Of a DNA stretch of 64,000 nt, positions 36,767 through 46,289 are shown one piece after another. The first letter of the stretch is position 1. Each line of letters begins with the position of its first letter. Below the pieces are notes generated by a model, which was given only the letters and a program-made list of their open reading frames with translations, did no database searches and was not told where the DNA came from. The DNA comes from Granulicella tundricola MP5ACTX9 (GTDB taxonomy: Bacteria > Acidobacteriota > Terriglobia > Terriglobales > Acidobacteriaceae): NCBI RefSeq assembly GCF_000178975.2, contig NC_015064.1, forward strand, positions 1,612,001 through 1,676,000, given 5' to 3'. A program made the position numbers and the translations under genes.

Positions 36767-37048
36767 ATCAGCATCAAGATCATTCTTCCCACTGCCTTCA
36801 TTCGCCACACAGACGGCCAGAAACAGCTCACCAGCCAGGCCGCGAACCTCCCCGCCCTCATCACGGACATCGACCAGAACTTCCCGGCCCTCTCCACCCA
36901 GATCAAGGACGAGACCGGCAAGCTCCGCCGTTTCATCAACGTCTACGTCAACGATGAGGACATCCGCTTCCTCGGCGGCGAGACCTACAGCTTCCAGGAC
37001 GGCGACGAGGTCATGCTCATCCCCTCCATCGCCGGAGGCACTCTCTAG
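36767..37048 (+). CDS. ThiS/MoaD-like sulfur-carrier protein with apparent ATC start
   Basis: This 93-aa beta-grasp protein begins SIKIILPTAFIRHTDGQKQL after the start codon, contains NVYVNDEDIRFLGG and DGDEVMLIPSIAGG, and ends GGTL. In active carriers the C-terminal Gly-Gly is adenylated and turned into a thiocarboxylate, so two extra residues (Thr-Leu) would have to be cleaved, as in Wolinella HcyS by a JAMM protease. The only methionine is near the C-terminus; the frame must start at ATC 36767 (AAGGAG, 7-nt spacing). It probably delivers sulfur to the upstream PLP enzyme. No activating or processing enzyme is encoded nearby. Confidence 0.8.
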   Translation: MSIKIILPTAFIRHTDGQKQLTSQAANLPALITDIDQNFPALSTQIKDETGKLRRFINVYVNDEDIRFLGGETYSFQDGDEVMLIPSIAGGTL

Positions 37049-37193
37049 CCCATTTCGGAACCCCCAAGGCAACGATTCCCGCTAAACTCCTCTCTGAGTA
37101 CAAGTAAGCTTGTGTGCTGCTTCCAGAGTTGAGTTCGCGTATCGACTCGGCGAGGTGCAGACCGCGACACCCTACTCTCCGAAAGAAGGTCTC

Positions 37194-37343
37194 ATGTTCC
37201 TCATTCTCGCAGTCGTACTCGTTGTGGCCTGGCTCGGCGGTTTCGTCATGTTCAAAAGCGCCGGCCTCCTCATCCACCTGCTCCTGATCTTCGCAGTGAT
37301 CTCCATCATCCTGCACTTCGTCACGGGCAGCCGCTCAGCATAA
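37194..37343 (+). CDS. lmo0937-family small membrane protein
   Basis: This 49-aa protein has two hydrophobic helices (MFLILAVVLVVAWLGGFVMF and LLIHLLLIFAVISIILHFV) and matches the small lmo0937/DUF5670 family, commonly stress-related but without a known function. The ATG at 37194 is preceded by GAAGG. The frame is open upstream (from 37110), but the family start and ribosome-binding site favour 37194. A strong hairpin follows at 37360. Confidence 0.8.
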   Translation: MFLILAVVLVVAWLGGFVMFKSAGLLIHLLLIFAVISIILHFVTGSRSA

Positions 37344-37359
37344 GTCTCTTCAGACGCAA

Positions 37360-37390
37360 CAAGGGCCGGACTCTCAGAGTCCGGCCCTTG
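37360..37390. terminator. Bidirectional terminator between lmo0937-like gene and lon
   Basis: A 15-bp perfect inverted repeat (AAGGGCCGGACTCT / AGAGTCCGGCCCTT plus one pair) lies between convergent genes, followed by GTTTT on the plus side. It should end both transcripts. Confidence 0.88.
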
Positions 37391-37407
37391 CCGTTTTGCC
37401 ATGAATC

Positions 37408-39831
37408 TTACTGGTGAGCGGAAGACTGCGGCCCTGCAACCACCGGCGGAATCACCCCGGCCAAAGCCTCGGGTGTCTCCTCCTCCAGCGGCCTCAGCTT
37501 CTCCTCCAGTGCAATCTGCAGTACCTCATCCATCTCCTCGACGAAGTGCAGCTTCATCGTGTTCTTGATCAGATCTGGCAGGTCTGCGAGGTCCTTGCGA
37601 TTATCCGCCGGCAGAATCGCCTCAAAGACACCCGCACGATGCGCCGCCAGCAGCTTCTCCTTCAGCCCGCCGATGGGCAGCACCTTGCCCCGCAGCGTGA
37701 TCTCGCCGGTCATGGCGATATCGCGCCTTACCTTGATCTTCGTCAGCGCACTGGCGAGCCCCGTAGCGATCGTAATCCCGGCAGAAGGCCCATCCTTGGG
37801 CGTAGCGCCCTCAGGCACATGCACATGGATATCGACATGCCGGTAGAACTCCTTGGAGAGTCCAAGGTGCGCCGCCCGCGACCGCGTATAGCTCAACGCA
37901 GCCTCAGCCGACTCCTTCATCACATCCCCAAGCTGCCCGGTAGCCGTAAGCTTGCCCTTACCATCCAGTACCTGAACCTCAGTCTGCAAAATCACTCCGC
38001 CGACGGAAGTCCAGGCCAGTCCGGTCACAAGCCCAATCTCGCTCTTCTTGTGAACCTCTGAGTCGCGGAACTTCGCCACACCCAGCAGGCTCTCGAGATT
38101 CTCCGCAGTGACAAGCTCCTTATGCTCTGGCCCATCCTGAACGACCTTGCGAGCCACCTTCCGGCCCACATTGCCAATCTCGCGTTCCAGATTACGGACG
38201 CCGGCCTCACGCGTATAGCCACGGATCAAGGACTTCAGAGCGCCGTCCTCAAATTGGATCTGCTCCTCGGTCAGGCCATTGCCTTCACGCTGCTTCTTGA
38301 CCAGGTACTGCTTGGCAATCTCCAGCTTTTCGATCTCCGTATAGCCGGAGAGCCGGATGATCTCCATACGATCCTGCAACGGGCCGGGAATCGTATCCAG
38401 CACGTTCGCGGTTGCGACAAAGAGCACCTGCGAGAGGTCATACTCGACGTCAAGATAGTGATCCTGGAACTTGTTGTTCTGCTCCGGGTCAAGCACCTCA
38501 AGCAGCGCACTCGCAGGATCGCCCCGGAAGTCGCTTGCCATCTTGTCGATCTCATCCAGCATGAACACGGGATTCTTCGTCCCGGCCTTCTTCATCGACT
38601 GGATCACCTGCCCGGGCAACGCGCCGATGTACGTCCTGCGGTGCCCACGAATCTCAGCCTCATCCCGTACGCCGCCCAGCGACATCCGCACAAACTTGCG
38701 GCCCGTCGCCTTCGCAATCGACTGCCCCAGCGAGGTCTTACCCACACCCGGAGGTCCGACGAAGCACAGAATCGAGCCCTTCGGATTCTTGACCAACTGA
38801 CGCACAGCAAGAAACTCAAGAATGCGTTCCTTGATCTTCTCCAACCCATAGTGATCCTTGTTCAGAACCTCCTCGGCCAGTTGGATCGAACGGATCTCCT
38901 TGGAGCGCTTCCGCCACGGCACAGCCAGCAGCCAGTCCAGGTAGTTGCGGCTCACGGTAGACTCAGCCGACATGGGCGGCATCGCCTCCAGCTTCTTCAA
39001 CTCCTGCATGGACTTTTCGAGCACATCCTTCGGCATCCCAGCGGTTTCGATCTTCTTCTTCAGCTCATCGAACTCGCTCTTCTCACCGCGGCCAAGCTCC
39101 TTCTGGATGGCCTTGATCTTCTCGTTGAGGTAGTACTCCTTCTGCGCCTTCTCCATCTGCCGCTTCACGCGGGACTGAACCGTGCGGTCGATGTTAAGCT
39201 TCTCGATCGCAACATCCAGCACATCGGCAATCTTGGACAGACGAACCTCAGGGTCGAACACCTCGAGAAGCTCCTGCTTCTCCTCGATCGAGAGCTGCAG
39301 ATTAGCGGCAATCGTATCGGCCAGCTTGGAGGGCTCGTCGCCACGAACGCTTGCAGCCATCGTCTCGTAGTTCAGGCTCTGCTGAAGCTTCACATACTGC
39401 TCAAACAGCGTATGCACCCGCTGCATCATGGCCTCGACCTGCGGCGTCATCTCCAGGTGAGTCGGCCCGGTACGTACCGTCGCGACGAAGAATCCATCCT
39501 CGTCGTTCATCTCCACCGCGCGCGCACGCTCCACGCCTTCCACCAGCACCTTGATGTTGCCGTCCGGCATCTTCACGCTCTGGACGATGTTGCCGATGGT
39601 GCCCACCTCAAAGATGTCATCCGCATTCGGCTCATCCATGGAGGCATCGTGCTGGGTCGCCAGGAAGATCTTGCGGTCGCCCGTCAACGCCTCTTCGAGC
39701 GCCCTCACGCTGGACTCACGCCCCACCACAAACGGCGTCATCATATGCGGGAAAATCACCATCTCCCGAATCGGCATCATCGGAAGTTTGCGTACGTCGC
39801 GGCTCAGTTTCTGTTCTTCGGAAGTTTTCAT
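37408..39831 (-). CDS. lon: Lon ATP-dependent protease
   Basis: Lon degrades misfolded and regulatory proteins. The 807-aa product has the N-terminal substrate domain ([21 protein letters not shown]), a coiled linker, the AAA+ domain with Walker [10 protein letters not shown] near residue 360, the sensor region and the protease domain with the catalytic serine in PKDGPSAG near residue 682 and a lysine in [11 protein letters not shown]. The length is normal. It is transcribed alone: the upstream clpX gene ends with its own terminator (39987-40020). Confidence 0.96.
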   Translation of the reverse strand: MKTSEEQKLSRDVRKLPMMPIREMVIFPHMMTPFVVGRESSVRALEEALTGDRKIFLATQHDASMDEPNADDIFEVGTIGNIVQSVKMPDGNIKVLVEGVERARAVEMNDEDGFFVATVRTGPTHLEMTPQVEAMMQRVHTLFEQYVKLQQSLNYETMAASVRGDEPSKLADTIAANLQLSIEEKQELLEVFDPEVRLSKIADVLDVAIEKLNIDRTVQSRVKRQMEKAQKEYYLNEKIKAIQKELGRGEKSEFDELKKKIETAGMPKDVLEKSMQELKKLEAMPPMSAESTVSRNYLDWLLAVPWRKRSKEIRSIQLAEEVLNKDHYGLEKIKERILEFLAVRQLVKNPKGSILCFVGPPGVGKTSLGQSIAKATGRKFVRMSLGGVRDEAEIRGHRRTYIGALPGQVIQSMKKAGTKNPVFMLDEIDKMASDFRGDPASALLEVLDPEQNNKFQDHYLDVEYDLSQVLFVATANVLDTIPGPLQDRMEIIRLSGYTEIEKLEIAKQYLVKKQREGNGLTEEQIQFEDGALKSLIRGYTREAGVRNLEREIGNVGRKVARKVVQDGPEHKELVTAENLESLLGVAKFRDSEVHKKSEIGLVTGLAWTSVGGVILQTEVQVLDGKGKLTATGQLGDVMKESAEAALSYTRSRAAHLGLSKEFYRHVDIHVHVPEGATPKDGPSAGITIATGLASALTKIKVRRDIAMTGEITLRGKVLPIGGLKEKLLAAHRAGVFEAILPADNRKDLADLPDLIKNTMKLHFVEEMDEVLQIALEEKLRPLEEETPEALAGVIPPVVAGPQSSAHQ

Positions 39832-39986
39832 AGGTCTCCTGAGTTAGACGTTACAGCGCAGTGAACGATGCAACATGCCTCGTCTGCGTTCCGTCGATTG
39901 TAAAGCCGGATGAGCCTCAGCGGGGCGGGGAACTGAGACCTCGCATAACTGCTTTCGCTACCTCATCAAAACAGGCACAAACAGAA

Positions 39987-40020
39987 AAGGCAGACAGCCC
40001 GCCGAGGGTCCATCTGCCTT
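39987..40020 (-). terminator. Terminator after clpX
   Basis: AAGGCAGA (39987-39994) and TCTGCCTT (40013-40020) form a stem; on the minus strand TTCTGTTTG follows. It separates clpX from lon. Confidence 0.65.
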
Positions 40021-40054
40021 GATCCGCCTTTGTAATTTTCGTCCGTGGTAAGCC

Positions 40055-41341
40055 TTAGCCAGCCTTCTCCAGCAGCATCGGCAGCGTCAGTGAGTGCTTC
40101 TTCACCATCTCCGCCGTGATCGAAAGCTCCTTGACCTTCTTGTTGCCCGGAACGTAGTACATCAGATCCAGCATCAGCTCTTCAAGGATCATCCGCAGAC
40201 CACGCGCACCCACCTTACGCTGCAGGGCTTCACGTGCAATCTCGCGAGCCGCATCGTCGGTGAACGTGACCTTCACGCCCTCAAAGTCGAACAGCTTGAT
40301 GTACTGCTTCAGAATCGCGTTCTTGGGCTTGGTCAGGATCTCGATCAACGCAACCTCATCCAATTCATCCAGCACGCCCATCACCGGCAGACGTCCAACG
40401 AACTCAGGAATCAAGCCATACTTCAGCAGATCCTGGGGCTCAGCCTGGCGCAGCAGTTCGGCATCGCGCTGTGCACGGATCGGCGTCACATCGCCGTCGA
40501 GCTTCTCGGCATCGGTCAGCGTCTTGAAGCCAAGCGCCTTCTTACCCACACGCCGCCCAATCACCTTCTCCAACCCGACGAACGCGCCGCCGCAGATGAA
40601 GAGAATGTTCGTCGTATCGACAGCCGTGAACTCCTGGTGCGGATGCTTGCGTCCACCCTGCGGCGGAACGTTGGCAACCGTGCCTTCCAGCAGCTTCAGG
40701 AGAGCCTGCTGTACGCCTTCGCCGCTGACATCGCGGGTGATCGAAGGGTTCTCATCCTTGCGCCCAATCTTGTCGATCTCATCGATGTAAATGATGCCTT
40801 GCTGCGCGCGCGTGACGTCGCCTTCGGCAGCCTGCAGGAGCTTGAGGATGATGTTCTCAACGTCTTCGCCCACATAACCGGCTTCGGTCAGGGTCGTCGC
40901 ATCGACAATCGCAAACGGCACATCCAGCACCTTCGCCAGGGTCTGAGCCAGCAGCGTCTTGCCGGAACCGGTCGGTCCCACCAGCAGAATGTTGGACTTT
41001 GCCAGCTCCACATCGTTGCCGCGCGTCTTGTTCATCTGGATGCGCTTGTAGTGGTTATAAACCGCCACCGCCAGCTTCTTCTTGGTCTGATCCTGGCCGA
41101 TGACATACTCATCCAGAGACGCACGAACCTCCTGCGGCTTCGGCAGGTGCGCCGGTGCAGCGCCGGGTGCGGCCTCGGTACGGTCATCCTCAAGAATCGA
41201 GTTGCACACAGCCACGCACTCGTCGCAGATATACGCACGAGGATAGTCGGAAGGAGACGAGATCAGCTTGGCCACGGCATCCTGAGCCTTGTGGCAAAAT
41301 GAGCAGCGAAGTGATTCGTCCGAGCCCCGGGAAGTCTTCAT
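40055..41341 (-). CDS. clpX: ClpX, ATPase subunit of ClpXP
   Basis: ClpX unfolds substrates and feeds them to ClpP. The 428-aa product has the N-terminal zinc-binding domain (C13, C16, C39, C42), Walker A GPTGSGKT near residue 125, Walker [11 protein letters not shown], the pore region and the loop for ClpP docking, and a C-terminal [15 protein letters not shown] block. It is downstream of clpP on the same strand, but a clear terminator separates them, so it probably has its own promoter. Confidence 0.96.
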   Translation of the reverse strand: MKTSRGSDESLRCSFCHKAQDAVAKLISSPSDYPRAYICDECVAVCNSILEDDRTEAAPGAAPAHLPKPQEVRASLDEYVIGQDQTKKKLAVAVYNHYKRIQMNKTRGNDVELAKSNILLVGPTGSGKTLLAQTLAKVLDVPFAIVDATTLTEAGYVGEDVENIILKLLQAAEGDVTRAQQGIIYIDEIDKIGRKDENPSITRDVSGEGVQQALLKLLEGTVANVPPQGGRKHPHQEFTAVDTTNILFICGGAFVGLEKVIGRRVGKKALGFKTLTDAEKLDGDVTPIRAQRDAELLRQAEPQDLLKYGLIPEFVGRLPVMGVLDELDEVALIEILTKPKNAILKQYIKLFDFEGVKVTFTDDAAREIAREALQRKVGARGLRMILEELMLDLMYYVPGNKKVKELSITAEMVKKHSLTLPMLLEKAG

Positions 41342-41475
41342 AGGAAACAGCAGCCCCTTCAGTAAAGCCCTAACTAAATTCCAACTCCAAGTTTACACCC
41401 GAATCCCTCCCCGCCGCGCAAACGCCCGGGCAGGGAAGACTCAGCCGGAGTACCTTTAGTTTCTTGCAATAAAAA

Positions 41476-41509
41476 GCCCCGATCCGCAAAAACCAACGCG
41501 AATCGGGGC
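41476..41509 (-). terminator. Terminator after clpP
   Basis: GCCCCGAT...CGC (41476-41487) pairs with GCG-ATCGGGGC (41498-41509); on the minus strand TTTTTATTGC follows. It is a good intrinsic terminator just after the clpP stop. Confidence 0.85.
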
Positions 41510-41529
41510 CCCTTTTCCTCAACTCCAGA

Positions 41530-42123
41530 CTACGTCGTACGCGGCCGATCGATGATGTCGTCGATGATCCCGTACTCCTTCGCCTGCGGTGCCGTCATGA
41601 TGAAGTCGCGCTCCACGTCCCGCTCGATTTGCGCCAGCGGCTGCCCGGTGCTCTTGCTCATCAGCGTGTTCGTGATCTCGCGGATGCGCAGGATCTCGCG
41701 CGCGTGAATGTCGATATCCGTCGCCTGCCCGCTCAACCCGCCCATGCTCGGCTGGTGGATCAGGATGCGCGAGTTCGGCAGCGCGAACCGCTTGCCCTGC
41801 TTGCCCGCCATCAAGAGAAACGCGCCCATGCTGGCAGCCTGCCCAATGCAAAGCGTCATCACGTCGTTCTTGATGTACTGCATCGTGTCGTAGATCGCCA
41901 GGCCCGCCGTGATCGAACCACCCGGCGAGTTGATGTACATCTGGATGTCCTTCTCCGGGTCCTCACCGCTCAGAAACAGGAGCTGCGCAATGATCACGTT
42001 CGCAACGTTATCGTCGATGGGCGTACCCATGAAGATGATGTTGTCGCGCAGCAGGCGGCTGTAAATGTCGTACGTCCGCTCGCCGCGGCTCGTCTGCTCG
42101 ACTACATAAGGAATCAAACCCAT
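41530..42123 (-). CDS. clpP: ClpP proteolytic subunit
   Basis: The serine peptidase chamber of ClpXP and ClpCP. The 197-aa protein contains the catalytic triad S98 (GQAASMGAF), H123 (LIHQPSMGG) and an Asp near 173 (ERDFIMTA), together with the conserved [18 protein letters not shown]. It has a short propeptide-like N-terminus. It lies between tig and clpX, the usual bacterial order, but is flanked by hairpins on both sides. Confidence 0.96.
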   Translation of the reverse strand: MGLIPYVVEQTSRGERTYDIYSRLLRDNIIFMGTPIDDNVANVIIAQLLFLSGEDPEKDIQMYINSPGGSITAGLAIYDTMQYIKNDVMTLCIGQAASMGAFLLMAGKQGKRFALPNSRILIHQPSMGGLSGQATDIDIHAREILRIREITNTLMSKSTGQPLAQIERDVERDFIMTAPQAKEYGIIDDIIDRPRTT

Positions 42124-42209
42124 TTCGTTCTCCCTTTCAAGGTTTAGCCGGCGAAGAATCGTTCCATCGGCTGTTGTGGTTGCGCGTACGTGGTGTCACC
42201 CTGAAAGCA

Positions 42210-42238
42210 AAGCCGAGGCTGATCCTCCGCCTCGGCTT
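42210..42238 (-). terminator. Terminator after tig
   Basis: AAGCCGAGGC and GCCTCGGCTT form a 10-bp perfect stem with a 9-nt loop just after the trigger-factor gene. On the minus strand a short T-rich stretch (TTTGCTTTC) follows. Confidence 0.75.
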
Positions 42239-42246
42239 CTCTTGTT

Positions 42247-43698
42247 TTACTTGGCCAGCTTCTCGTAGACAACCGCGCCAGTCTTCTCGCGCCGCATCTG
42301 CTCGCGCATCCGCTCCAGCGATCCATCCTCGACCATCCGCTGGCGGATCGTCTCCATCGGCTCACGAGCCTGTAGCGAAGCCATCATGATCTCGCGCTCC
42401 AGCTCCTCGTCCTCAACCTGCACGCCCTCAGCCTCGGCCATCCGGTCCAGGATCAACGAAGCCTTCACCTCGGCCACGGCCTGGTCACGCTGAGCAGCCC
42501 GCAGACGCCCAAAGTCCAGCTTGCGCATGTCCTCCGCCGTCATACCCTGCTGCGCCAGCGCGCGAAGCCCGCGGTCCAGCCGTGCGTCGATCTGCTGCTG
42601 CACAAACGACTCCGGAACCGGGAACGAGAACTTCTCGATCATCTCGGACAACATCTTGTCCTTCGCCTGGTTCTCGACCGCAACCTTCTTGCGATCCGCC
42701 GCATGCTCACGCAGCTTCGTCTCGAACTCATCCCACGTCTCGTAGTCGCCCAACTGCTTGGCGAACTCTTCGTCGCGCTCCGGGAACGTCTTCTTCTTGA
42801 TCGTCTTCAGCGTGACGTCGTACTTGACCGTCTGTCCCGCAAGGCGGGGCTCGCCGAAGTCCGCCGGATAGGTGACCTCAAACGTCATCTCCTGGCCGAT
42901 CTTCTGTCCACGCAGCGCATCGCTGAACGCTGGCAGCGTGTTCGATCCGCCGATCTCGATCAGCACATCCTCGCCCGTGATCTCCTCGGTCTCCTCGGAG
43001 TTCGCAGCGCCCTCTTCGCCAACCGTCTGCGCCACATCCTGGATCTGACCCTTGAACTCGATCTCAGCCCAGTCGCCGTCCACCAGCGTGCGATCCTCAT
43101 CGATCGTCTCCACCGTGCCATGGCTGTCGAGCACACGATCCAGCTCAGCCTTGTACTCCGCATCCGTCAGCTCGGAGCTCGGCTTCTCGACCGCGACAGC
43201 GTCGTAGCCCGCGATATCGATCTCCGGCGAAACCTCAAACGCCGCCTTGAACTGCAGAGGCTGCCCATCCACCAGCATCAGGTTCGTCAGTTGCGGCTGC
43301 GAGATCGGATTCAGCTTCTGCTCAACGATCGCAAGACGGAAGCGCTCGCTCACCAGCTCATCCAGAACCTCCTGGCGAACCTCCTTCGCAAAGCGCGACT
43401 TGATCACCGACTCCGGCACCTTGCCCACGCGGAAGCCAGGAATGCGAGCCAGCTTCTGGTACTTCTTCACCACGGTCCGGAACGACTTCGAAACCGTATC
43501 CGCGTCAACTTCTACGTTGATCTCGCGCATCAGCTCCGGGTTCATCGTCGGCTGCTGTTCGTGTACGTGGCCTTCATGGTTGTGGCCTTCGTGGCTGTGG
43601 TCGTGCGTGTGCTCATGCGTCTCGGCAAGCGCGTTCGTCTCTTCCACGGGCTGCGTCGCAGTCGTGATCTCTGTCTCTGTCATCTCGGTCGGGGTCAA
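42247..43698 (-). CDS. tig: Trigger factor with His-rich N-terminal extension
   Basis: Trigger factor is the ribosome-bound chaperone for nascent chains. The 483-aa protein has the ribosome-binding signature in the N-domain (ARIPGFRVGKVPESVIKSRF), a PPIase-like middle domain and the long helical C-domain. Unusually, it has about 50 extra residues before the domain, with nine histidines in the stretch ETHEHTHDHSHEGHNHEGHV, a metal-binding pattern. Start: TTG 43698 with GAAGG 8 nt upstream fits best; ATG 43683 in the same frame is the alternative. No ribosome-binding site precedes the internal ATG after the His stretch. Confidence 0.9.
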   Translation of the reverse strand: MTPTEMTETEITTATQPVEETNALAETHEHTHDHSHEGHNHEGHVHEQQPTMNPELMREINVEVDADTVSKSFRTVVKKYQKLARIPGFRVGKVPESVIKSRFAKEVRQEVLDELVSERFRLAIVEQKLNPISQPQLTNLMLVDGQPLQFKAAFEVSPEIDIAGYDAVAVEKPSSELTDAEYKAELDRVLDSHGTVETIDEDRTLVDGDWAEIEFKGQIQDVAQTVGEEGAANSEETEEITGEDVLIEIGGSNTLPAFSDALRGQKIGQEMTFEVTYPADFGEPRLAGQTVKYDVTLKTIKKKTFPERDEEFAKQLGDYETWDEFETKLREHAADRKKVAVENQAKDKMLSEMIEKFSFPVPESFVQQQIDARLDRGLRALAQQGMTAEDMRKLDFGRLRAAQRDQAVAEVKASLILDRMAEAEGVQVEDEELEREIMMASLQAREPMETIRQRMVEDGSLERMREQMRREKTGAVVYEKLAK

Positions 43699-43868
43699 AA
43701 GTCTACCTTCTTGGGCGCGTCAAAATGCCGCTCGTCCAGCCATGCCGGACGAAGCTGCGGCTATCGCCTCACATCCAATGTACGGGGCGCATCCCCCGAG
43801 GGTCAAACCCAGCCCACAACCAGCCCAAACCGCCCGCCGGGTCCCACAAACCGGCAGGCGAACCTAAA

Positions 43869-45137
43869 TCAGCGCCCAGGAATCGGAAATAGCTCCAGCC
43901 GAACCTTCCACTCTATCGTCTGGCCCGGCAGCAGCGTGGCAATCGGGCTGTCATCCGCGTTCCACTCATGCCCAAACGGGTCATCGTAGTTCGTCTGCGT
44001 CCCCACCGAAACAAAGTTCCCCCGCGCCGGCGCATAAACCCGCATCTCGCGGATCGTCGCCGAAACCGCCGTGATCCGCAGCCCATAACCCGCCGCCGGG
44101 TCCCGCATCTCCGCCGTCGGCCCCTGTTCGGATGCTGAAGGCTTCAAATGCACCATCGCCTCATCCACGCTGTCGTCGCCCAAGGCCCCACCACGCCCCG
44201 CAAAGCCCTGCAGCGCCGCACCCAGCGCCCCAGTCTTCCCGGTCGGGATCGCAGGCGTGCTGCTGGCGATCAGCAGCTTCTCCCCATTCGGCAGCTTCAG
44301 CTCAACCTTGCTCCGGTCGCCGCTCTGGATCAAAAACCGCGGATGCCACCCGAGCCCCATCGGCTCCGGCTGATCGCCCGCGTTCTTCGCATCCACCGTC
44401 AGCTCCAGCGTCGTCGCCTGCAGATCCGCGCGGACCGAGACGTCGGAGCTTGAGGGCCAGTGCCCGTCGAAGTCCCGCGCACGGAACGTGCCGGACAGCA
44501 CCGCGCCCTTGTCGGTCTTCGTCACCTCGGCCGTATCCGTATCCTGCCCCTGTAACAGCCCGCCTTCAGCCAGACTCGCTGCCTGCTGCGGCTGGACAGG
44601 GATCGTCAACATCTTATCGTTCCACTGTGAAGAAAGCGTCAGCCCCGTAGGCGAGGTCACGCCCGCGAACAACCCGCTCCAAGGTGCCTCCAGGGCCCCA
44701 TGAACGTCGTTCGAACCGGTCCGAACCGGCCATGAGCCGTCCGTCATCTGCGGAACCGTCGGAGCCACCAGCAGCGGCTGCTCGCCCTTGTTCGGCAGGA
44801 AGGCCGTAATCTGCAGCACGCCCAGCCCCAGCCCCGGCAGCAGCGTCGCGGAATGGAACTCCGGCACATACCCGCCCAGCGTCTGCGCCCGCGTCAGCAC
44901 AATCGGATCGCGTCCACCCGGTCGTTCTTCGCCTCCGCCCGCCGGGTTCGTGTCCCCCTGGATCTTCGTCTCTAACTCATGAAACTTCGCATGCCGATGC
45001 GCCAGGTAGATCGCGCCCGTTCCCGCAAGCACCACAAGAATCACCAGGAGGGGAAATGCCGCGGATCGCCGCCCTTCTCTTCCAAACACTCCATGCCACA
45101 CATCTTCCAGCCGCTTCTTGATGATGTTCAGGTACAT
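43869..45137 (-). CDS. Membrane-anchored galactose-mutarotase-like protein
   Basis: The 422-aa protein has an N-terminal membrane anchor (AAFPLLVILVVLAGTGAIYL) followed by a periplasmic domain with aldose-1-epimerase-like features (VLTRAQTLGGYVPEFHSATL, LGLGWHPRFLIQ and NYDDPFGHEWN). Mutarotases interconvert sugar anomers; whether this one is active is unknown, since the catalytic Glu cannot be placed with confidence. ATG 45137 is taken as the start; the frame is open to 45185, and neither start has a clear Shine-Dalgarno. It is divergent from the UDG gene. Confidence 0.65.
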   Translation of the reverse strand: MYLNIIKKRLEDVWHGVFGREGRRSAAFPLLVILVVLAGTGAIYLAHRHAKFHELETKIQGDTNPAGGGEERPGGRDPIVLTRAQTLGGYVPEFHSATLLPGLGLGVLQITAFLPNKGEQPLLVAPTVPQMTDGSWPVRTGSNDVHGALEAPWSGLFAGVTSPTGLTLSSQWNDKMLTIPVQPQQAASLAEGGLLQGQDTDTAEVTKTDKGAVLSGTFRARDFDGHWPSSSDVSVRADLQATTLELTVDAKNAGDQPEPMGLGWHPRFLIQSGDRSKVELKLPNGEKLLIASSTPAIPTGKTGALGAALQGFAGRGGALGDDSVDEAMVHLKPSASEQGPTAEMRDPAAGYGLRITAVSATIREMRVYAPARGNFVSVGTQTNYDDPFGHEWNADDSPIATLLPGQTIEWKVRLELFPIPGR

Positions 45138-45259
45138 CCTGCTGATTCTCTGCTCTTCCAATTTCCCCGCCTCCAAAAAATGCAACTCAACAGATGGACT
45201 TGCTACCGCGGCGCTTACCTTACGGCTGCGATCAGAAAACGCACCAGCCGGACTTTCAG

Positions 45260-46069
45260 ATGCACCCGGAACTTACGCCAGCCGATCTCTCGTTGGAAGT
45301 TGTCTCGCCAACAGAGCGCGATTCCCATTCTGACACGCTCTTCCCCGTATCATCGAACCCAGTGGCCTCTTCCCCAACATCTCTGCCGCCTGTCCTCCAG
45401 TCCATCCGCCGTAACATCGTGGAATGCACCCGCTGCGAGCGTCTCCGCCTCTATGGAGAAGCCATCGGCGCAGCCCGCCGCCGAGCCTACATAGACCAGG
45501 TCTACTGGGCCAAACCCGTCCCCGGCTTTGGCGACCCCCGCGCCCGCATCCTCATCCTTGGTCTCGCACCGGGCGCCCACGGAGCCAACCGCACCGGCCG
45601 CCCCTTCACCGGCGACGGCTCCGGCTTCTTCATGTACCCCGTCCTCCACTCCCTCGGCCTCGCCAGCCAGCCCACCGCCCTCTCGGCGGACGATGGCCTG
45701 AAACTTCGCCACGCCTGGATCGCCTCCGTCGTCCGCTGCGCCCCACCCGGCGACAAACCCACCCCCCAGGAGGTCCGCAACTGCTCCAGCCACCTCGCCG
45801 CGGAGATCGCCGCCCTCCCGCGTATCCGCACCGTCGTCTGCCTCGGCAAGATCGCCTGGGACGGCTACCTCGCGCACCTCGTCAACACCGGCATCCTCCA
45901 GCGACGCAGCCCATACGTCTTCGGCCATGAAGCCGAGTACATCCTCCCCAACGGCCTTCACCTCCTCGGCAGCTACCACCCATCCCTCCGCAACACCAAC
46001 ACCGGCCGCCTGAACGCCACCATGTTCGCCCGCGTCTTCGTCCGAGCCCGCGAGCTCTCCGGCCTCTAA
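45260..46069 (+). CDS. Uracil-DNA glycosylase family 5 (UDGb-like)
   Basis: UDGs remove uracil and related bases from DNA. The 269-aa product has the Fe-S cysteines beginning with CTRCERLRLYG, the active-site motif LGLAPGAHGANRTGRPFTGD with no Asp, as in family 5, VVRCAPPGDKPTP, and the C-terminal motif LLGSYHPS. ATG 45260 (MHPELTPADL) is a likely start; the frame is open from 45194. It is followed by repeats rather than a gene. Confidence 0.87.
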   Translation: MHPELTPADLSLEVVSPTERDSHSDTLFPVSSNPVASSPTSLPPVLQSIRRNIVECTRCERLRLYGEAIGAARRRAYIDQVYWAKPVPGFGDPRARILILGLAPGAHGANRTGRPFTGDGSGFFMYPVLHSLGLASQPTALSADDGLKLRHAWIASVVRCAPPGDKPTPQEVRNCSSHLAAEIAALPRIRTVVCLGKIAWDGYLAHLVNTGILQRRSPYVFGHEAEYILPNGLHLLGSYHPSLRNTNTGRLNATMFARVFVRARELSGL

Positions 46070-46289
46070 CAACCGCCGCTGTCGTTGCCATTGCCGCTGC
46101 TGTTGCTGTTGCTGTTCGGATTAGAGTGGGGCTTTAGCCCCACGTCCAAGGCCCCCGCAAAAACGCGGGCTTTAGCCCCGGGCATCCACCACGTCCAACC
46201 AATTCCTCCCCACCGGAATCACACAGAAGGTAGGCTAGGTGGGGCTTTCAGCCATGCCACGCAACACAAATCAAGTTCGAGGTACGCGC
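46070..46289. other. Intergenic repeat region
   Basis: The stretch holds a trinucleotide-like run of CTGTTG/CTGCTG units (about 46076-46117) followed by the palindromic repeats at 46126-46180 and the upstream region of the YtxH gene. No gene is seen. Confidence 0.6.
46126..46180. repeat. GGGCTTTAGCCC palindromic repeat pair
   Basis: GTGGGGCT-TT-AGCCCCAC at 46126-46143 and GCGGGCTTTAGCCCCG at 46165-46180 share the core seen at 8943-8994. It is a dispersed repeat found in intergenic DNA in both places. Confidence 0.75.

Noticed and set aside
38122..39864. 580-codon plus-strand open frame opposite lon
   Set aside because: Leu/His/Arg-rich antisense frame without recognisable domains; lon is complete on the minus strand.
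46070..46180. CRISPR-like array in the repeat region
   Set aside because: The repeats are short palindromes and trinucleotide-like units with irregular spacing and no uniform spacers or cas genes.
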